Shown piece after piece: positions 24,033 to 36,048 of a stretch of DNA of 64,000 nucleotides. The position numbers and the translations under genes were made by a program. The notes under the pieces were generated by a model. The model made no database searches. It was given only the letters and a program-made list of their open reading frames with translations, and was not told where the DNA came from. Within the stretch, counting starts at the first letter, position 1. Each line of letters opens with the position of its first letter. Source of the DNA: Capitulum mitella (Eukaryota > Arthropoda > Thecostraca > Pollicipedomorpha > Pollicipedidae); NCBI GenBank assembly GCA_030062745.1, contig CP099849.1:17840144-17904143 (forward strand), in the 5' to 3' direction.

Positions 24033-25393
24033 ATGGTCAGAACATACCAGAGAAAAACGATTAGAGGAAAATTGACGAGAGAGAGAATGCAGGCTGTCGT
24101 GGACGCCGTATTAGCAGGAATGTCTGCTCATAAGGCAGCGGATACGAACGGCGTGCCGAGAAGTACGCTGCACCGCCGCCTGTATGGAAAATGCCCGTTG
24201 AAAGCTCCACTTGGAGCTAAGAAAAATGCGTTCACGGCAATGCCGCTCAAGCAACACAAGCAGGCTGGAGAGTATGTTTTTTGGCCTCAGTCCCACTGAT
24301 GTGCGGTAGCTGGGGTACCAGTATGCTGCAAAGGATGGTACACCCGACTCTTTCAAGAACGGCATGGCAGGAAAGGACTAGCGGCATGGGTTTATGAAGT
24401 GGCATAAGGATACCTCCTTACGGACTCCCGAGGCCACGTCAGCAGCACATGCTCAAGGTTTCAGCACCATATCGGTAAGTATTTTGATTTAACTGAGGAA
24501 GCTTCTGAAGGACTCACTGGCCCGCATGCAATCTACAACGTCGATGAGACGGGCAACACTACTGTTCAGTTGAAGCCGAGCAAGGTATTGGCGAAAAGAG
24601 TAAGAAACAGGTGGGAAGTCTTACCTCAGCAGATAGCGACGAGCTAGCTACGGCTGTTGTCTGCATGTCTTCAGGCGGAAACTTCGTCCCATTCATGATG
24701 GTCATGTCACGCAGCAATTAACAAGAGCTTAGAAGACGCTAGTTCACCGCACACAGACGAGGCACTGTCACCCTCGACTCAACCGTGGACGTCCACAGCA
24801 GCTTCACCGTCAACGTCCGCAACAGCTCCGCCATCGACGTCCTCAGCAGCTCCACCGTCGACGTCCGCAGCAGCTCCACCGTCGACGTCCTCAGCAGCTC
24901 CACCGTCGACGCTGCAGACCCCAGTCTGCTCGCAGCTGAGTTGTCTACACAGTATAACCGGCAGACATATGACCGATTCCTAAAGTAACCCTGACAGGCA
25001 CGCCGAGAGTGAAAAAGAAAACAACGGGAACAGCCATACCAGCTCTCCACATAAACGTCAGCTAGGAGCTAACGTACAGAGAATAGCTAAACCAAGAAGT
25101 CGTGGCGAAGAGGAAAACTCAGCAGACAAAATCAAAAACAAAGGGAGTGGAAAAGTCACCATGACAAACGCGAAGAAGAAGAAGAGGCATTCCAGCAAAG
25201 TAGCCCTCTAAATAGAGGATAAAGGAGATGTTAAATTCATTGTCACATGCCAGTACCGTAGCGAATCGTGTGGCAATTCTGTATCGGGAGAGGGGTGGGC
25301 ATTTTGCCCAGGATGTAAAAAGTGGGCGCATGACCGATGCTCTGGCATGGAAGACAGCGACATGAGCTTCGTGTCCGAGTTTTGCTCGTCATA
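24033..25393 (+). pseudogene. pogo/Tigger-like transposase, frameshifted and internally deleted
   Basis: Opens with a psq/CENP-B-type helix-turn-helix: MVRTYQRKTIRGKLTRERM and the recognition helix GVPRSTLHRRL. After a stop, further pieces appear in order: DSFKNGMAGKD, RTPEATS, AIYNVDETGNTTVQ (first Asp of the DDE/D core in the usual VDETG context) and PSKVLAK. The rest of the catalytic domain is missing. A proline/serine linker made of a minisatellite follows, then a C-terminal zinc finger GEGWAFCPGCKKWAHDRC ending FCSS and stop, as in many Tigger-like transposases. Several frameshifts and stops make it inactive. Confidence 0.75.
24774..24915. repeat. 24-bp minisatellite in transposase linker
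   Basis: About six copies of a 24-bp unit with the core CCACCGTCGACGTCC and AGCAGCT. In the transposase frame it gives Pro/Ser/Thr/Ala repeats. Confidence 0.8.
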
Positions 25394-26111
25394 ACTGGTA
25401 CCGTTTCCTGATTAAAACGTTGTTCGTTATGTCGCTTGAGTAACGTATAGAGACTTTCGTCTTGAGTTCTACCCACAGCGAAGATTAAGACCGCAAGGGT
25501 TCTTTGTGATGTGTTATTCATTATGGTCAACCGTTTGATAGGCCTGCTGCATGCAGGACGTAAGGGCAGATTGTAGAACCAACGATTAGACAGCGTTCGT
25601 GAGTTTCATTCGTCTTCACACATTTATGTTTTTGGGGAATGTCTTTGTCCACCACATTTAGTTTCCCGCGCAGATGTCGCCTGAAGCCGCGTTTTCCAGT
25701 GTCGTGAAAAACACAGTGTTTTTTAATCCGTACTTTTTTAAGTAATCAGACTGAGAGTACGAATGCAACCGCTATGGAGTGCGCACAGGCAGGCTGGAAT
25801 GACACAGCATTTATTACGAAGCCTTTACCATTGTTTGCTGCCGGCTCACAAAAGGAAAATATTAAGTCCGTCATGCCCCATGCGATAAACCATCTTACCC
25901 GACCATGTGGGGCAAGACGGTTTTTTAGGTCGCTCATGGTTAACAGTCTCATGGAGTAAAATTGGCTCGTTCGTGGATCTGCCTTAAAATATAGACACAC
26001 AAATGATTAAACTACAGTCTGGCAAAATATAATCATTTTCCTGTCATTTTAATCACAGATATGCGGCCTGAAGCACTAACTCGCCCATCGTCCTCCACTC
26101 TCCCCACCCTA

Positions 26112-26399
26112 CTGCGCACTCGCAGATCGACAGCAAGTCAATTTGACCTTGAAACGGCGTCGTTGGGTCCTTAGCAAAAGTAAAGCCATGAAGGTAGGTG
26201 ACGGCTTAGGTACACAACAAAGGGTCTTTTTCGATCGCCTGACGGACAGCTGCACCTCTAGCAAGACGGGTTGACGTGGGCAGTGAGTGTCAGTGTTACA
26301 AAAAGATGGTTGTTCGCTGATCTGTCCGGCGCGCTGTACTGATATTCGCCTCATGAAAACTCCTGCATCACGAGCTTCAGACCCTCTGACAAACGCTGA
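26112..26399. other. No gene seen
   Basis: Interval between the pogo-like element and a piggyBac-like MITE; it holds only short ORFs. Confidence 0.4.
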
Positions 26400-27626
26400 T
26401 TAATCCGCCCCGGACTGGGGGGGGGCAGTTGACCGCCCCCCCCCTGAGGTTTTCCTGGGATTGCGAGAGAACGAACAAACACAGAGCCACGAAACTCTGT
26501 GTACCTTTTGCTTCATCATTCTTACACCTTGTGTCAAAGTTTTGACCTCAGGTCGGGTCAGGTGCTTGACCTAGGTCAGGTCAGACAGACCTATGTCCAA
26601 AAAAGTTTAACGCCCTCTAACTTTTTCGGAAAACAAGATATCACAATGATACTTTCAGGGATTAGTGATCTTCATTGATGCAACAAATCTGCTATCTCAG
26701 ATTTTTTGGAATTTTCCGGGTCATTGACGTAAGGTCAAACCCATTTTTAAGACATTTCGTCGTTTTTTCGGAAATTAACGAAATATTTCATAACATTTTT
26801 AGTGTGGAGTGAAGCAGACATCTAGTTACCGTCTTTAGGCAAAGTATCAATGACTTCTAGCCATTGACCTGAGGTCAGGCCACGAATAACTGTAGTGAGC
26901 CAAAATGTATCACCGTCAAAATCAGCGATGAGTTACTCAGAATGGGTAGAAATTAGCAGAATTTGCTTGCACAGACGTAAGTAATACTAGGAATCTCCAA
27001 AAGTTTGAAAAAGTTGGATATTTTGGAAATAAACAGGCTCTCGCGAATACAACTCCGCCAATTTTGTAGCTTGGTAACTAATGAATTTTTCCAAAATTTA
27101 GGCTTGAAAAATCATCACAAGAACCACTAAGATCAATAAAATTTATATGGATAGGCTTATGTCGCGAAAATAAAGGAACGCTAAAATTAGTTCCCGTTAA
27201 TTTCTTACTGTGTACGGCTGCGGCGCACGCCGACGGCCGGCGCGACAATTGCTGTGTCTTTAACTTAACGTTTTGGCGTACATATTGAACAAATCTTAGA
27301 AATTAGACGTGTATCGGCATTTGTGGACCTTTACTTGTGCGGTGGTGCCTTTACCTATGCGTTATTAGTCACATCCCTTGAGATTCCGGCCGTTTCTCGG
27401 TCTCATGCAGTCGGCTATGATAAAAGATATATAGGACGTAAATTGATTAAATGCTACCTAAAACTAAAAATGAGACCAGTTTCGAGCTCTACTCGTCGCA
27501 AGCTTTCCAACGGTGTGCTTATTTTGACCGTGCGACCAACCGTTCGTGAGTTAGAGGGGCGGCGGCCAACTGTCCCCATCCCAGTCGGGCATGATCGTAA
27601 CTGACCGACGGTCGTGCGCGGGTTAA
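26400..27626 (-). mobile_element. piggyBac-like MITE family B, copy 2 (1227 bp, reversed)
   Basis: TTAA at 26400-26403 and 27623-27626. It is the reverse of copy 1: the ends read TTAATCCGCCCC, GACTGGGG and CAGTTGACCGCCCC on the left, and GTCGTGCGCGGGTTAA on the right. The interior is collinear with copy 1, including the AGGTCA array at about 26540-26585. Confidence 0.85.
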
Positions 27627-28149
27627 TAGCCACTACTCGTGCAGCGAGATCGACGGGGACATAATAAGACCTCTACATCTTACCTTCTTAAGGATTACAG
27701 GAGCACTGGGAGCAAAACCAGCGGAAGTGACACCGACACTAATTCAGCCAATGACAATGGCGGCAGCTGCGGTGGTGCCGAAGTCACCCAAACGGTAAAG
27801 ACATAAAATATTTGTCACAAAAATGAGATAAAAATCAACTATAAAGCTGAGTACAGGCGCAGCCAAGGAGGGCCGGACGGCCCCCTCCCTTCAGGCCCGC
27901 ATTTTTTGTGAAAACCATTGCACATCGTCTTTCCGGCGGGCGGTTTTTGTATGATTTCAGTTTACACTGAGCTCCTTCTCCTTAAAAAAATCCTGGCTGC
28001 GCCCCTGAAACTGATGAAAAACGACTAAAAAATAACCACCTAGAAACGTGGAAAACCGTTAAAGGACCAAGAAGAGAGCGGACATCTCTCAGTATAAAAA
28101 ACAAAGAGCATAAAGTATTCGTAAGGCCACAAACGTAGTGTATATCTAC
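27627..28149. other. Interval between MITEs, one weak exon candidate
   Basis: Mostly featureless. The segment 27701-27794 has an acceptor-like ttacag, a donor-like ACG|GTAAAG and an open frame of 31 codons rich in Ser/Gly/Thr/Asp, but no homology I recognise. Confidence 0.3.
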
Positions 28150-29346
28150 AAATGTAACTTTATCCCAAGCCCGACTGGCAGTCGGCCCCGATCACGCTCG
28201 ACTGGAGGGGGTCAGTTGACCTCTCCCCCCAACGAACTCAAGAAGGGCTGGTCGCACGATAAAGATAAACGCGCCGTTGAAAGCTCGTGATAGGTATAGC
28301 TCGATTTTTAGTTTTCGACAAGACGTAAGTCATTTGTGCCCTATATATGTTTTCTCACAGGTGACTGAACGAAACCGAGAAGCGGCCTGGATCTCAAGGG
28401 CTGTGATTAATAAAGTCCTGGTAAAGGCACCAACAAACAAACAAAAATCCGCAGAGGCTGATACACGTCTAATTTCTCTGATTTGTTCAATCTATGCGGC
28501 AAAACGTTGAATTAAAGATACGGCGATTATCGCGCCGACTTCCTGCGGGCGCCATAGCGGAACGCGACATGAAATTACCGGAAACTTATTTTAGCGTATT
28601 TTTATTTTCGCGACAGAAGCCTTTCTATGGAATGTTTCTTAACCCTAGTGGTTCTTGTGATGGTTTCTCATGCTTAAATTAAAAAAAAAACAGTAGTTAT
28701 CAGTCTACACAGGTGGAGGAGCTTCATTCGGGAGAGCCTGTTTATTCCCAAAATGGGCATGCTTTGAAACTTTATGAATCTCCTGGTATTACTTGCAACT
28801 GTTTGAGCCAGTTCTGCCATGTTTCTACCCGTTCTTAGTAATTATATCACCGATTTTGGCAGCAACGCATTTTTGTTCATAACAGTTATTCGTAATCTGA
28901 CCTCAGGTCAATGGCTGAAAGTCAGCGATTCTTTGCCTGTTGTCGGTAACCAGATGTCTGCCTAAACATGTTTTGAAAAAAAATCCGTAAAATTCCAAAA
29001 AAACGGCTATATGTTTTAAAAATGGAGTTCACCTTAGGTCAATGCCCTGGAAAAGTCCGAAAAATCCGAGATAGTAGAATTATTGCATCTACCAAGATTT
29101 CTAATATCTGAAACTGTTATTGCGATATCATGTTTTCCGGGCGCTAAACTTTTTGGACATAGGTCTGCTTGACCTGACCTACGTCATACACCTGGCTTGA
29201 CCCGAGGTCAAAACTTTGACACAAAGTGCAAGAATGATCAAGCAAAAGATACACGATGTTTCGTGGCGCTGCGTTCGTTTGTTCTCTAGCAATCTTGGAA
29301 AAACCTCAGGGGGACGGCCAACCGTCCCTCGTCAGGGGCGGGTGAA
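28150..29346 (+). mobile_element. piggyBac-like MITE family B, copy 3 (decayed)
   Basis: The interior is collinear with copies 1, 2 and 4 (same order of 'tcgcacgat', 'caagggctgtga', 'ggttcttgtgatggtt', 'gacctgacctacgtca'). The left end is eroded (cccgactggcagtcgg). The right end reads GGGGCGGGTGAA, a mutated GGGTTAA. It directly abuts the next MITE. Confidence 0.7.
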
Positions 29347-30557
29347 CCGTATTCCCGGCAGGGGGCCGAATCCGCCCCCCCGGGTTTTTTTCTTGCCAAT
29401 TCCAGGCTTTTTAACGCAACTTCACGAAACTTGGTGACTTTTCTAAGCTATTCTTTCTACGTGCCGTGACAAAGTTTCAAAATTCTACTTAGCTCAGGAG
29501 CGGAGCCAGGCAACGTTTTTGGGAGGCACCTCAGGCAATTTTTGACCATGTTGAGAATAAAACAAAAATGTCTGCTGAAAACGGAGTTTTTAAGATAGAA
29601 CTTAAAACTTTATATGGATGCATAGCAAAATAGTTGGCCAATGTGCAGATGTAATTTTGTTTATCTGAGGTCGCTTAACAAGGTCAGGTCAAGGTCAAAA
29701 GTCAAAATTTGTTTTTTCGCAATAATTTCGACGCCGTTTCCTAAAATGCCAAACCCGGAATATTTATGACGTAGAAGGGTGCCCTCTACTTGTGTACCAA
29801 GTTTCGGCTTGATATCAGGTCAGGTCACGGAGCTATGACCTAAAATGTCAGTGCGCTGACCCTGTATCGTAATAGCCATAAAATCAGATTTTTAAAATAG
29901 AGTCAATTCAAATGATTGAAAACGTTTACAGATAATATTAAATGCACACGAGATCATTCCAAGTCACCCCAAGGTCACTGGACATCATTTAAGGTCAAAG
30001 GCCACGAGTTGATCTGAAGAACGTGTGACCATGACAATTCCCCTTTTTCATGTCCCTGGCACCACCTATGCTAACATTATACAATCATCGTAATACGATT
30101 TTTACTTCTTTAGCATAGCATGACTAGCAGAAGCCCAAAAAATGTTTTTGCCTTTTTTGTTCATTCAGTTGTTAGAAAACTAATCCTTCTATTTTTGAAA
30201 CCCTATGAACGCCCATGAATTTTCTCAAAATTTCAGATTTGTGTACCCATGGTAAAAACCCTATCCATAATCTTTCGATTCATGCTAGTTCCATTGAAAT
30301 CGGTTGATAAACAGCGGAGTTATAAGAAGTCCAAAAATACCACTGATTTTGACATTTTTGCCCCCCTGTATCCACACATTTCAAAATTTTGAAAATTTCT
30401 TTTTAAAGAGTGTAGTTTACGTCACGGCAAATTGATTGCCGTTTGTTCCGATGAAATCGGACAAGCAGTTCTCGAGATCTCAGGGGGGGGGGCCGAATCC
30501 GCCCCCGCCCCTGCCGGGAATCGACCATACCGTCTAGCACTCCGGGAATAGGGTTAA
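29343..30557 (+). mobile_element. piggyBac-like MITE family C, copy 2 (1215 bp)
   Basis: Starts in the shared, mutated TGAA at 29343, followed by CCGTATTCCCGGCAGGGGG and GAATCCGCCC; ends GGAATAGGGTTAA with TTAA at 30554-30557. Same interior as 19496-20680, including the run of AGGTCA half-sites (about 29680-29705 and 29815-29845). Confidence 0.75.
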
Positions 30558-31295
30558 AGACTGCAAGCTCCAGTTCGATTGCACACACCTCTCCTTCTAC
30601 ACGCCTAACTTGCCATTGACAATCAGGATCTCCCCTCCTCTAAACTCGCAATATGAACGGTTGCAGGCTAACCAGAATATAGCAGACTGGTAACGCGTCC
30701 ATCCTTGCGCACAACTGTGACCGAAAATGCTTCCAAAATGAAGTTGAAGTTGAAGCGGTGCTAATTCGTACGCCAAACCTGTCATTAACAACCAGCTAGA
30801 GCATGACGGAATTCCCACGCTATGGAAGTTGACATAAACTTTGAGGGAGCTCTTCTAGCGACGTGGTGGTTTACGCATTTTACCTTGTGAATTTTGTCTC
30901 GTGAGAAATTGTTCCAATTTCGTTTGCACGGGAATTTCCAGTTTTGAATTGTCAGCAACAGTGTTCTTCATTACTTTTCAATCATTTCAGCTGCACTAGA
31001 GATCATTACTTTCATTGCATTTCATCCGGTGATGCAAACCATTAAGCTTTCTTTATTTTATTGTTCTCATTCTTTGCCTTGAGAATGCCATAAGTGTCGG
31101 CGAAACGTTGGCCTCAATGGAAGATACGAGTGATTTCGGTAGATTTGCCAGTTTGGCGGAGAAGCTAGGAAAGTAGCAGGATGTTGAGCGGACCCAAAAG
31201 GATTAACAACCGTACGTTATGCAGTGGTCTTTGATAAAAATTGTATTAAAGAAGGATTGCACCCGACATTTATATACATAAATATATATCGGCCG

Positions 31296-31296
<1 letters not shown>
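30558..31296. other. No gene; contains a CGAAACGTT hairpin motif
   Basis: AT-rich sequence with no conserved ORF. Around 31080-31112 it has GCC, a loop of about 9 nt, GGC and then CGAAACGTTGG, the same layout as the two motifs next to Penelope-like sequence at 31887 and 36838. Confidence 0.4.

Positions 31297-31369
<73 letters not shown>
31297..31369. repeat. (TA)n microsatellite
   Basis: About 36 uninterrupted TA dinucleotides; it bounds the fragment 31370-32078 on the left. Confidence 0.95.
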
Positions 31370-31372
<3 letters not shown>

Positions 31373-32076
31373 CTGTTATTATGACGGGGCTCTTTATCCT
31401 TTCTGCAAGGGATTCTTCCAGACGCAGTCGGCGTTTATTTACAGGTCACGACAGGTTTTTAACACCACGCAGGAATTCGTCCGCTGCGACTGAGGACGCA
31501 GACTCTTTCGAACAACACGTGCCAACGTCCGTTCGCATCGCAGCCAACACTTTTCTGCCCTGCCCACGTCCAGTCTCCCATGCGATGTGTATTTTCGTGC
31601 CACACGGACTCCGTCCCCTCGGCTCACGCAATCGGGAATCCAGAGTAATCCTGTGACCCAATCGGGACTCACTGTGACTGAGCTCAACTGACACCCCGCC
31701 CAGCCGCCGTTACCTTATTTTGGTCCTCGCCCAAGACAGCTTACATTGTAGTTGTCAGCATTAAACGCTTGGCGCCTTTTTGGGTTGGCAGTTGCGTTTC
31801 ACACTAGCTGAAAAGTCACTGACAGCGTAATCACGCCGGATCCGGTCCCCCTCGGGACCAATTAACGACCAAGTTGACACCTGACGACGGCCAGAGAGCT
31901 AACTGGCCGAAACGTTACGTCAATAATAATACACAAGACGAGGACGACAGTCCTCCATCCGTAAGACAATCACTTTGTCTCAGTCACTTTGCAAAACTCT
32001 TCTATATCTTTGATCTCTTGTGTTACCTGCCCCAAGCACCATTGTCACATGCGCTTGAAATCTGCTGACAAAATCT

Positions 32077-32078
<2 letters not shown>
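31370..32078 (+). mobile_element. Possible Penelope-like element 5' (pLTR) fragment between two (TA)n tracts
   Basis: About 700 bp of non-repetitive sequence bounded by (TA)n on both sides. Near its right end it carries CTGACGAC, stem GGCCAG/CTGGCC, then GAAACGTTACGTC. This resembles the hammerhead-like motifs reported from Penelope-like elements, and the same CGAAACGTT hairpin precedes a Penelope-like ORF at 36838. No coding part is present, so assignment rests on the motif and the shared (TA)n setting. Confidence 0.4.

Positions 32079-32133
<55 letters not shown>
32079..32133. repeat. (TA)n microsatellite
   Basis: About 27 TA dinucleotides; TA-rich sequence continues to the hAT insertion at 32320. 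Confidence 0.93.
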
Positions 32134-32136
<3 letters not shown>

Positions 32137-32277
32137 GGATAGATATTTATATGATACAAAGTATCCTAAATATATATATATATATGTATGTTTATATGAT
32201 ATATATATATATTATATGTTTAATATATGTTATATATATATCTATTATAGGACATATATGTTTAAATGACACAAAGT

Positions 32278-32319
<42 letters not shown>
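32134..32319. repeat. TA-rich degenerate microsatellite
   Basis: Several interrupted (TA)n blocks, including a repeated phrase atgatacaaagtatc / atgacacaaagtatc at about 32150 and 32266. The last block is split by hAT copy 2. Confidence 0.85.
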
Positions 32320-32323
<4 letters not shown>

Positions 32324-33044
32324 GGTGGGCACTGGTCCGTTACTCAGTTACTCCGTTACTAACGAAGTTACTTTTTTGAGTAACGGAGTAACGGACCCGT
32401 TACTTTTATTTTACTGTAACGGACTGAGTAACGGAAGTTACTTTTGTGGTCCGTTACTCCATTACTTTTTGGTCCGTTACTCCGTTACTCCGTTACTCCG
32501 TTACTTTTTAAACTTACAGACACCGCCCGGCTTTATTTGCATCGGCACACCCATTGGCTACTTGAATAGCCAACACCCAATAGTGTGCGGCGATACAAGC
32601 GCGGCTGGGCGCTCACTCAGCTGACAATCGCGGAGTAGACTTGTTGACAATATTCGTCAGCTGATAAACGTTGACTGCAAGCTGGCGGCAATGGTTCAGT
32701 ATAAAGGCCAGCTGACTTTGGTCTCTTTTGGGACAAAAGTATTGAATTATGCGTAACTTTGATATGACTTAAAATTATAAATTAACCAGTCGTCATTTTT
32801 CAGGCTAAAAGATATCAAAGTTATTGTCATTTATACTGGAACAGCCAGCTGACGGCAGTTTTCAATGTTGTCTCAAGTTAGTCACGGATTGCTTACCACC
32901 GCCACACGGTTTCCCGCCAAGATCATTCAAGGCTGTTGAGCACATGATTACTGCCGCCATGGCCTTGGGTCTGTGATGTCCATGGGGTGATGGAGTGGTG
33001 ATTGATTCTTCACTGGCCTGAAATTTTAACTACATGACACTAAA

Positions 33045-33344
33045 ATGTCCCATCAAGGCGTCTTTACACCGCCACTGGAGGTCGAAAACCTTGACTCCGA
33101 GTCCGACGGTGCCTCAGCTTCGGAGGCAGAGGACGAGCCCGGTCTGGGTCACCCATGGCCACATCTAGAAACGTACTTTCAGTTTAAGGAGGAGGGGAAA
33201 AACGTCATTTTTACGTACGTCCTGTGCCGACCGAAAGAGGTTACAATCAAGGGTCACAAGAGTAGCCTTTCAAACCTAAAGGCACATATCAAGAGGAAGC
33301 ATTATTTACGGTATTTCCAGATGAGAACAGAATGTGCACAATAA
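33045..33344 (+). CDS. BED-finger-like ORF of hAT copy 2 (99 aa)
   Basis: Intact ORF from ATG to TAA and the counterpart of 10724-11023; the two differ at about seven residues with no frameshift. It has an acidic N-terminus followed by YVLC and SNLKAHIKRKH. As in copy 1, the first zinc-binding cysteine is replaced by tyrosine. Preservation of the frame in two copies suggests either recent transposition or selection; two copies cannot separate these. Confidence 0.55.
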   Translation: MSHQGVFTPPLEVENLDSESDGASASEAEDEPGLGHPWPHLETYFQFKEEGKNVIFTYVLCRPKEVTIKGHKSSLSNLKAHIKRKHYLRYFQMRTECAQ

Positions 33345-33787
33345 GTTGTCAGTAGTGAAGCATAATTATGAAGCTTGTCGACTATTGCTTGGACTATTTG
33401 CCTTAACCATATTCTCTGCAGGCAGTGAGATTCACATTACCCTGGGGGGGGGGGGCAGATCTGCGGTAATCTACCTTTCGGCCGACGCTTACGCGTAATT
33501 TTTGGAGACGCAGAAGTGGCAGCACAAGTTGTGTGAACAATTTAGCCCATTAATTGGCTAAATTGTTCAGAAAGAAAAATACCTGAATTCAGGTATTTTT
33601 CTAAGCACTGGCCCCTACTGGATGTGTAAACTGACTTGGTTAGGTAACTCTTGAATTTTGATTCAGTTGACACATGTTTGCCTTTAGCCGATACGAGCTA
33701 ACCAAACCAAAAAACAGGCAAATTGAACCTAACAAAAAATTAGTTTTACATGCCCATCTAGGGCAGTCCCTGGAGCCATACAGCAGG

Positions 33788-33807
33788 TTTTAGGTTAGGT
33801 TAGGTTA
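33788..33807. repeat. Short TTAGG-type run
   Basis: Four TTAGG-like units, counterpart of 10295-10314 in hAT copy 1. Confidence 0.6.
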
Positions 33808-36048
33808 AATCATTTTTAACTTGGAGGACAGGCTACGTTCTCCATGCGATTCGAGTTACCACTCCTGCGTTCCCGAAAAAAATATCAACTGGCCGAAACA
33901 CGTTTCGGCTGACACATTATTTTTTGTAGACGCAGAAGTGAGGACCCAAACTCAAACATGATATGAGCCGTTGCCACTATTGCACCTTCGAAAAATATGC
34001 ATTGGTCGAAAGGTGAAGATTACCAATTCTGCCCCTTCCCCTCCCCGCCCTTCCAGAGATCTCGAGATGCATTCGTCCAATGTTGATGGGATGAATGCCA
34101 TTTAATATGTTTCAACGAGATCTCCAATTCCGGACCCCAAAAATTCAAAAAATTGCGAAAATAGGGCGTGGGGGCAAACAAACTCCAAAATTTGGGGATT
34201 TTTGAAAGGTCACTGCGGCCGTGTTTACCAACCAATTTTCATGGGAATAACACGGTTCAGCTTGGAATGTCCAAGTCTTTTATATACCGAAGGCTAAAAT
34301 TTAAAATAGAAAACCATAGGCAGTTCCAGGGAGGGCAAGAAGGGTGATTTTTGAAATAAGAAATTTCCTTTGTTTTTCTTTGTTTTGGGAGATATAAACA
34401 TCAGATGTACAACTAGCAAGCCAGTTTAAGTTTATATGTAGAGCAGAGGTGGATCCAGGTAAACAAAATTGGGAGGGCACCATAAGCACAGTAGTGTGCT
34501 CCCCCATTTTTTCAGTACCTGGGTGTGCGTTCGCCTGAAAATGTGTGTGCATACGCATTGTTTAGGATGTGTATGACTATATAAATGAGTCAGTGATCTT
34601 TATTTCTACTCAGAATGTCACGATAGTGACGATAGTTCACGATAGTGAACACAACTTTGCAGCTTCACGCACAGCACATTACCGCCGAAAACGGGGGCTT
34701 GGAACCGCCTCTGCGGGACCGGTTTTTTGTAAATGTTGACAAAACACTTATGTATCAATTCCATGAAATGCCAGAAAATCTTGTGGCGCTGCGGCAAACA
34801 GTGTGGGAGCGACAAGCAGAAAGACACGGGTAGCAGAACCTGCCCCCCACAGGGAATAGGGTTAAATGAAGTGTTTTAACCCGTCTCCGGCCGGGCTCAG
34901 AATGCCCTTTGCCCGGCCGGAGGGGGAGCGCGGATTTCCGCACCTCCCAGGATCTCGGCTCCCATATATCGCACGGAAAAAAGGAAAACACCGGCGGAAA
35001 GGTTTTGTCAAACCGAGACGAAAACATTCAAGAGTTTTGACCTCAGGTCAATTTTGAGGCCACCAGACGCCATGAAAGGTCAAAACACGTCCTTGGAATT
35101 AGGTAGACACAATACCTTGTCCCTGAAAAGCTGAACTTAAGCGACATATACTGAACCGTAAGACAATAGCGAGTTCATTGATATCAATTTTGGCCTTTCA
35201 CAGGGGTCATGTCAGGTCACGTCATCGTTCCAAAATGTTCCACTTGTGAACGGCTAACATCCTCCGTTGCATCTTACTTATGACCATGTTTTTATAGCTA
35301 ATTTGTCTTTTCAAGTGTGCTGAAGAGGTACTAAAGCACCTTTTTTAGTCTTTTATTTCACAATAATAAAATCCATATCAGTCATGTTTTTTGAGTCCTT
35401 CGTCGTTTGGTATTAAAAAAACGTCAGGGGTATCAGGAATCTTACCTCCACGCACGCGCTCGTACACAAACTAATACACACACATAATTTCAAAAAAAAA
35501 CAAGAAGTTCGCGAGACCGAAACGAGCTCTGAACGGAGACCATTATGTTCAGGGCGGATACTTCGAGAGGCATTGTTGATCAAACCCAGTCGATAGATGT
35601 CCGCTGTTTGTCGCATTTCGCATGCGTCCGCTCCAGCGCCGGTTGTTCCCGCTCCGTCGGCGCCGCGGGCAATGAAGAGGAATTCGTTGGTTTGAACATT
35701 GTGGCTAACACAGTGGTAGAATACCCGCCGCGGCTGTTGTCCCGGCGCCGCCAACTCTACAACGGCTGGTGAGGGCAGTGGGCAGCTAGCGGAGTGTTTT
35801 GAGTAAGCGCTTTTTGTTCCTTCGCTTTGTATATGAAATGCGTTTTACAACCACAAAGCAGCATACAAGACTTAAAACCCGCGTTCGCTTGGTTTTCACT
35901 GCATTTAAAAAAGTAACGGAATAACGGAGTAACGGTAACTTCCGTTACTTTTTAAGGCAGAGTAACGGAGTAACGAGTAACGGACTGGCTTTTTTGAGTA
36001 ACGGAGTAACGAGTAACGAAGTTACATTTTTTAGTAACGATGCCCACC

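Larger units (their letters stand above)
23008..26111 (+). mobile_element. pogo/Tigger-like DNA transposon, decayed (about 3.1 kb)
   Basis: Left end TAGGGGAGAGTGGGGCAAGG at 23008; right end CTCCACTCTCCCCACCCTA ending at 26111. TA dinucleotides on both sides fit the Tc1/mariner-pogo target duplication. The motif GGGGCAAGACGG recurs inside both ends (about 23375, 23405 in reverse, 25910), suggesting internal binding sites. It encloses the transposase pseudogene at 24033-25393. Confidence 0.65.
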
